Assembly (NCBI GenBank): GCA_964649415.1
Contig: CAZYSK010000058.1
Span: 1 to 37,572 of the forward strand
Origin: CAZYSK01 sp964649415
GTDB lineage: Bacteria; Chloroflexota; Anaerolineae; B4-G1
DNA length: 37,572 nucleotides
Direction of reading: 5' to 3'
A program made the translations under genes and the position numbers. Shown here in pieces: positions 33,507 to 37,572 of this stretch. How positions within the stretch are numbered: position 1 is the first letter of the stretch; each line of letters opens with the position of its first letter. The notes below the pieces were generated by a model. That model saw only the letters and a program-made list of their open reading frames with translations, searched no databases and was not told the DNA's origin.

Positions 33507-34508
33507 TCACCAATTCTGAACTCTCTCCTGTTTCACCCACTTCTCCAGGTCGGGGCCTTGCTCTTGAACCCACTGGATGTACCGCTCTACGCCCGATTCG
33601 ATATCGACGGCTGGCGAGAAGCCAAATAGCCTCTTGGCCTTGCTGATATCAGCTTGGTGGCGTTCAATATCTCCTGGCCGGCCGTCCTCGGAATAGATAG
33701 GTTGGAGGTCCTGGCGTCCCAGCTTCTCCAGTACGAGCTCGCACACTCTCGAGACACTGACCCCCTGACCCCGTGCCAGGTGCACGCAGTCTCCAACGAG
33801 CGCATCACATTGAGCTGCCAGAATGATGCCACGGGTGATGTCCTCTACCCAGGTGAAGTCACGCGTCTGGGCACCGGTGCCGAAGATCACGGGCTGCAGC
33901 CCGGCCATCGTGCGCATGACAAACTTGGGTATGACCTCAGCGCGGGTACCCTCCACAGGCTCTCGCGGCCCGTAGGTATTGAACAGCCTGACCACTGCCG
34001 CAGGAAGGCCATACGCGCGCCAGTACGCTAGGGCGTAATGCTCGCCGGCGGCCTTACTCGCACCGTACGCGTTGGTTGGATTCAGGGGGTGTTCCTCATT
34101 CATGGGTATACGCAGCGCGCTGCCATAGACTTCAGAAGAAGAGGTGTATATGAATCTCTCCACGCCAGCTTCCAGGCTGGCCTGGCACATAGCCAGGGTG
34201 CCTGTGGCATTGATGTCATGACAGGAAATGGGGTGCCCAAGGGAAGCCCGCACGCAGGCAACGGCCATGTGGAATACAACGTCCGCGCCTTCAGTCAGGC
34301 GGATCATTGCATCCAGATCCCGCACATCTGCTTGCTCTACACGGACCGACTCGTCCGCTCGATGCTGGTCAATGTGTTCCCATTTGCCGGTTGAGAAATT
34401 GTCTATGATAATGACCTCATTGTCAGTAGACACGAGTTGATCGACAATGTGACTACCGATGAACCCTGCGCCGCCGGTCACAACGACTCGCTTGTTTCTC
34501 AGCCTCAT
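33507..34508 (-). CDS. NAD-dependent epimerase/dehydratase (UDP-glucose 4-epimerase-like)
   Basis: A 333-aa extended SDR. GGAGFIG (12-18) binds NAD; SSSEVYG and the catalytic Tyr148-Lys152 in NAYGASK are intact; RLFNTYGPRE and RDFTWVEDI are typical of GalE/WbpP/UDP-xylose-synthase relatives. It probably converts a UDP-sugar for the EPS; 4-epimerisation is the likeliest but the sequence also allows a decarboxylase or dehydratase. ATG 34508 follows AAGGAG. Confidence 0.85.
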   Translation of the reverse strand: MRLRNKRVVVTGGAGFIGSHIVDQLVSTDNEVIIIDNFSTGKWEHIDQHRADESVRVEQADVRDLDAMIRLTEGADVVFHMAVACVRASLGHPISCHDINATGTLAMCQASLEAGVERFIYTSSSEVYGSALRIPMNEEHPLNPTNAYGASKAAGEHYALAYWRAYGLPAAVVRLFNTYGPREPVEGTRAEVIPKFVMRTMAGLQPVIFGTGAQTRDFTWVEDITRGIILAAQCDALVGDCVHLARGQGVSVSRVCELVLEKLGRQDLQPIYSEDGRPGDIERHQADISKAKRLFGFSPAVDIESGVERYIQWVQEQGPDLEKWVKQERVQNW

Positions 34509-34585
34509 AGGTTGTTGTCTCCTTCAACATCTACCCCGCGATGCTGCCGGGCACTTGCCAGTTCTTGTTTCTACAACAGCGCCCC

Positions 34586-35479
34586 CTACGCGGCACCTCG
34601 TCGAGCCAGAACCGCGGGGATCGTCAGAAGCAGGATCTTGAGATCCAGCCACAGTGACTGGCTGCGGGCGTATTCGATGTCTATGTGAACGAAATCCTCG
34701 AACGCAACTTGAGAGCGTCCGCCTATCTGCCACAGTCCGGTGAGCCCTGCCTGGGCTGCCAGGCGCTCGAAGTGCCACGGTTCATAGTCCGCAACGGAAT
34801 ACGGCAGATCCGGACGCGGGCCTACAATGCTCATCTCTCCCTTCAGCACGTTCCATAGCTGGGGCAGCTCATCCAGGCTGGTCTTGCGCAGGATCTCTCC
34901 GACTGACGTCACCCGGGGGTCATCCACCAACTTGTAGACCTGAGTGTCCTTGGCCTCCACCGCATTCTTGCTTTCGTTCTCCCTACGGACGAAGGCCTGA
35001 AAGAACCTACTGCGAGGTCGAGTGTCTTGTCCATCACGGTCTTTGCACGTGCGGCGCACCGCAGCCATGCCTTCCTCGTCATTGCGGATGAAGGCCTTGA
35101 TGAACGCGCAATGGAGGTCAGGCGTCGCGTCCTTGTACATAGTGCGGAATTTGTGACAGGTGAAGGTGGTGCGTTGCCAGTAGGCGAATCCACCGCGGGT
35201 CCAGCGTCGTGCGCCGACCCGTTCCTGGCTGAAAAACACCGGCCATCCAGAGTCCAGCACGATCAACACGGCGATCAGGGCCATCACCGGCGATAGCATC
35301 ACCAGGGCAAGCGCGGCCACGGCTACATCCAGTAGGCGCTTGAGGAAATAGTACGTGGCGCGATCGCTGGTCAAGGGACTGACGGCGTCAGGGTCAAAGC
35401 GTCGCACCAGGTCTACACTGACCTGCTGGCGCGCGGCTTGGCTATATATGTCTTGTCGTTGCGCAATCTGCTGATACAC
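34586..35479 (-). CDS. Undecaprenyl-phosphate sugar phosphotransferase (bacterial sugar transferase)
   Basis: Initiating phosphoglycosyl transferase that loads the first sugar-phosphate onto undecaprenyl phosphate. It is 297 aa and monotopic, with one re-entrant hydrophobic segment at about 49-75, and lacks the four-span N-terminal domain of WbaP/WcaJ. Conserved features are FFSQERVG, HKFRTM (109-114), LRKTSLDELPQLWNVLKGEMSIVGPRP (split: LRKTSLDELPQL and GEMSIVGPRP, with catalytic DE at 203-204) and LTGLWQIGGRS. About 40 extra charged residues (138-178) lie between KFRTM and the DDPRVT block. GTG 35479 lacks a strong ribosome site. Confidence 0.88.
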   Translation of the reverse strand: MYQQIAQRQDIYSQAARQQVSVDLVRRFDPDAVSPLTSDRATYYFLKRLLDVAVAALALVMLSPVMALIAVLIVLDSGWPVFFSQERVGARRWTRGGFAYWQRTTFTCHKFRTMYKDATPDLHCAFIKAFIRNDEEGMAAVRRTCKDRDGQDTRPRSRFFQAFVRRENESKNAVEAKDTQVYKLVDDPRVTSVGEILRKTSLDELPQLWNVLKGEMSIVGPRPDLPYSVADYEPWHFERLAAQAGLTGLWQIGGRSQVAFEDFVHIDIEYARSQSLWLDLKILLLTIPAVLARRGAA

Positions 35480-35533
35480 CGGCTTCGCCTATTCTCGTGA
35501 CTGCCTGTCCACTATACGTTCCGTTGTTGCACA

Positions 35534-36853
35534 CTAGCTGCGCCAACGTGGTCGGTGACGGTAATATGCATAGGTGCTGTCTGGCTTGGCACGGTTCACC
35601 ACGACGCCGATTGACCGAGCCTTGATATCGGACAGTTGCTGGCAAGCGGCTTGCACGGCCTCTTCCCGTGCTTGAGCACGCGCTACAACCAGTATCACAC
35701 CGTCAGCGACCAGAGCTAGCAGGGCCGCGTCGGTCACCGTCAGGATGGATGGCGCGTCTAGTAATACGATGTCGAACTGCTGTGCCAGTTGCTCGACTGA
35801 GGCGCGCATTGGCGGCAACGCGAGCAACTCGGCCGCGTTGGGCGTTGGTGGCCCACTCGTGAGCACCCACACGCCAGGGATGTCGCTGCTTTGCAGGGCT
35901 TCGTCGAGAGGCACTTCTTCTTGGAGTACGGTGCTAAGACCTATCTCGTTGGGCAGGTCGAAGACCTTGTGCAAGGTCGGCAGTCGCATGTCACCGTCCA
36001 CGACGACGACCCTGCGCCCGGACTGAGCGATGGCGGAGGCCAGGTTGGCCACGATGGTCGACTTGCCCTCCCGGGGTTCGGCGCTGGTCACCAGTAGAGT
36101 GCGAAAAGGGGTCTCGGTGTCGAGGGCGAAGACCTTGGTGCGGAGATGGCGGAATGCCTCGGCCTGGGGCGAATTGCCGTTGAAAAACCCGGCCCGCCGC
36201 CGTCTGGCAGAGGGGATCTTTCCCAACGCGCTCAGTCCAGTCGTTGTCTCAATCTGCTTCGCCGTGTGCAGCGTAGTGTCCAGGATCTCGAACGCGAAGG
36301 CCAGACCCGTGCCACCCCCCAACCCGACCATGCACGCCAGGGCAAGGTTCAGCATCTTGCGCGGTCTGGACGGAGTCTTGGGGGCAATAGCCGGCTCCAC
36401 GACGGAGAGCATGTTGGCGGGCATTCCCTCCCTGACCCGGGCTAGCTCATACTGCTCCAGGAGAATCTCCGCGAGGCCGTTGGCCGCGTCCCGAGCCAGC
36501 GTTGGATCAGTGGCCTCAGCTGTGATGAGCAGCAATTCCGTATCTGCCAGAGTCTCCACCTCGATCTTGGGAAGCTGATCGAGACCCAGTCTCTGCGCCA
36601 GCTCTTGAAGGACGGGGCGGGTCGTGGCGATCTTAGCATAGGTGTTCGTGAGCCGTTCGGCGTACATCGTGTTGTATTCTATCCAATCGGAAGTGCCGCC
36701 GGAGGGCGTCAGCACGCGCAACATGGCTGATGCTGCATACACGGGCGTCATTATGAGCATACCTATGACCACGACGGTCACCGTCACTATCGCGGTAGCG
36801 ACAATCACCCACTTGCGACGCCAAAGAATACCGATGTAACTGCGGATTTCCAT
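35534..36853 (-). CDS. Polysaccharide co-polymerase / BY-type tyrosine kinase (Wzz-Wzc-like)
   Basis: First gene of the EPS operon, 439 aa. The Wzz part has a membrane span at 15-36, a short periplasmic domain and a second span around 168-188. The cytoplasmic kinase shows Walker A SAEPREGKST (257-266), Walker A' VVVVDGDMR (282-290) and Walker B IVLLDAP (361-367). The Tyr-rich tail is reduced to three residues in TYAYYRHR (428, 430, 431), so autophosphorylation sites are few. It governs chain length and export. The ATG follows AGAGG; a hairpin sits directly upstream. Confidence 0.9.
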   Translation of the reverse strand: MEIRSYIGILWRRKWVIVATAIVTVTVVVIGMLIMTPVYAASAMLRVLTPSGGTSDWIEYNTMYAERLTNTYAKIATTRPVLQELAQRLGLDQLPKIEVETLADTELLLITAEATDPTLARDAANGLAEILLEQYELARVREGMPANMLSVVEPAIAPKTPSRPRKMLNLALACMVGLGGGTGLAFAFEILDTTLHTAKQIETTTGLSALGKIPSARRRRAGFFNGNSPQAEAFRHLRTKVFALDTETPFRTLLVTSAEPREGKSTIVANLASAIAQSGRRVVVVDGDMRLPTLHKVFDLPNEIGLSTVLQEEVPLDEALQSSDIPGVWVLTSGPPTPNAAELLALPPMRASVEQLAQQFDIVLLDAPSILTVTDAALLALVADGVILVVARAQAREEAVQAACQQLSDIKARSIGVVVNRAKPDSTYAYYRHRPRWRS

Positions 36854-36867
36854 TGACTTGACCTCTT

Positions 36868-36898
36868 GATCTCACGTTGACCGGCAAGATGTGAGATC
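36868..36898 (-). promoter_or_regulatory. Hairpin adjacent to the ribosome binding site of the first EPS gene
   Basis: GATCTCAC (36868-36875) pairs perfectly with GTGAGATC (36891-36898) around a 15-nt loop. In the transcript it ends immediately before the AGAGG ribosome site, so it could influence translation of the co-polymerase gene. Confidence 0.5.
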
Positions 36899-37110
36899 GC
36901 AAGCCTGGAGGGTGCCCTTACACCTCGCCCGAAGCCTTCGCCCTTGGGTGCCATGCGTAGCCCGGCCACTCTTTGTGCCGGTGAGGCCCGCCCTGATGAA
37001 CTAGGAAGCAGATCACCCTGAGAAACGCGATTGTGAAACCATTGACCGTGGACTCATTGTAGGGCGCGTTCGTAAGTTTTCGGTGAGGCAAATCCTGGAA
37101 ACGAGCTAGA

Positions 37111-37154
37111 GATGTAACAAACAAGGCTCACGAAGGGAACACCCCTCGTGAGCC
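37111..37154 (-). terminator. Attenuator-like hairpin in the EPS leader
   Basis: On the minus strand, GGCTCACGA + GGGG pairs with the complementary CCCT + TCGTGAGCC (37125-37137 with 37142-37154; 13 positions, one mismatch, 4-nt loop). It is followed by TTGTTTGTTA. This resembles an intrinsic terminator about 290 nt into the leader and 270 nt before the first gene, suggesting control by attenuation or antitermination. Confidence 0.5.
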
Positions 37155-37452
37155 CGTGTGGTTGTCGCGCAAGGCTCGGCTGTGTGAGTACCTTGTCGGG
37201 GCCTTCAGCAATGGGACAATAGTGTCTCCAAGTGTTGAGACCGGACTGAACGAGGTGCTCCGCCACCTGGTACCTGCGTTCTCCGTGGTGCCGGCCACGG
37301 GAGATGGGCCTTGTCGGAACTCAAGTTGTGGTGAGTCGGTTTCCCGCCCGCATTCCAACGGGGGAAGCGGCTTCTCCCTCCTTTCGCATCGATCTGCTGG
37401 GGAGTGCAGCCCGTGGTAGGAACGCATCATGGCATACAGCAATTGTGGGCAT

Positions 37453-37482
37453 AGTATACCAGAAAGCACACACACTTGTCAA
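37453..37482 (-). promoter_or_regulatory. Strong sigma-70-like promoter of the EPS operon
   Basis: On the minus strand TTGACA (37482-37477) and TATACT (37458-37453) are separated by 18 bp; the -35 is a perfect consensus. Transcription would start near 37445, leaving a ~590-nt untranslated leader. Apart from hairpins, 36854-37452 shows no convincing gene. Confidence 0.75.
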
Positions 37483-37517
37483 GTCAGCGTTTCTCTCCGC
37501 AGGTGATTTTAGGAATT

Positions 37518-37572
37518 CTCTAGCAGTTTGTCGGAGTGAAACTCTGTTCAGTCGGCTAATACAGTGGTAAAA
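37518..37572 (-). repeat. Right copy of 55-bp perfect terminal inverted repeat
   Basis: Exact reverse complement of bases 1-55, ending the window. It lies 35 bp beyond the -35 element of the EPS promoter. Confidence 0.95.

Noticed and set aside
10286..36853. Exosortase/PEP-CTERM-type EPS locus
   Set aside because: Deacetylase and FemAB-like genes recall such loci, but no exosortase or PEP-CTERM protein is present.
36900..37060. Possible cyclic-di-GMP (GEMM-type) riboswitch in the EPS leader, prompted by CCGGCACAAAGAGTGGCCGG-like sequence
   Set aside because: The conserved core and tetraloop receptor of the class were not found; resemblance is too weak.
37128..37475. Small protein gene in the EPS leader (minus strand)
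   Set aside because: It spans the promoter itself, has no ribosome site and no recognisable features.

Overview
The window looks like a complete contig from an environmental bacterium with moderately high GC, most likely a Chloroflexota member (Anaerolineae/Caldilineae type). This is inferred from the short C-terminal 'VYLPFAIR' tail on the secreted protein, a tail type I associate with Chloroflexota extracellular proteins, and from the mixture of gene families. No rRNA, tRNA, CRISPR array or transposase was seen.

Layout. (1) 66-6197, plus strand: an oligopeptide/dipeptide-type ABC importer operon with permease B, permease C, ATPase D, ATPase F, a single-domain response regulator whose phospho-acceptor Asp is replaced by Gly, and a second, orphan permease B. 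The substrate-binding protein is not in the window. (2) 6198-6675: non-coding, with a 17-bp perfect hairpin, a promoter candidate and a 14-bp perfect palindrome. (3) 6676-10269, plus strand: a secreted protein of about 1,197 aa made of two nearly identical 565-aa modules (right-handed beta-helix plus golvesin-like beta domain), encoded by a 1,576-bp tandem repeat that appears exact. (4) 36853 down to 10286, minus strand: a roughly 26.5-kb exopolysaccharide (EPS) operon that converges on the beta-helix gene with only 16 bp between stop codons. (5) 36854-37572: a long leader with a strong sigma-70-like promoter, an attenuator-like hairpin and a hairpin just upstream of the first ribosome binding site.

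How the EPS genes fit together. A Wzz/BY-kinase-type co-polymerase (first gene) and a phosphoglycosyl transferase start and control chain synthesis. Nucleotide sugars come from a UDP-glucose 4-epimerase-like enzyme, a Gfo/Idh dehydrogenase + hexapeptide acetyltransferase + DegT aminotransferase trio (WbpB/WbpD/WbpE- or GnnA/GnnB-like, pointing to a 3-(acyl)amino sugar), a convincing GDP-mannose 3,5-epimerase and a UDP-glucose-type 6-dehydrogenase. Four glycosyltransferases, a Wzx flippase and a Wzy/WaaL-type polymerase build and export the repeat unit. Tailoring genes are unusually rich: three NodB-type polysaccharide deacetylases, two BioF2/FemAB-like GNAT acyltransferases (each immediately upstream of a deacetylase), a methyltransferase, a Nudix hydrolase, a cysteine-synthase homologue, a shortened nucleotide-sugar-dehydrogenase homologue and a Cys-containing protein of unknown function.

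Both ends of the window carry the same 55-bp sequence in inverted orientation. This is either a genuine terminal inverted repeat or, more likely, the point where an assembler ran into two inverted copies of one repeat. Either way, the locus is probably bounded by a mobile or repeated element.
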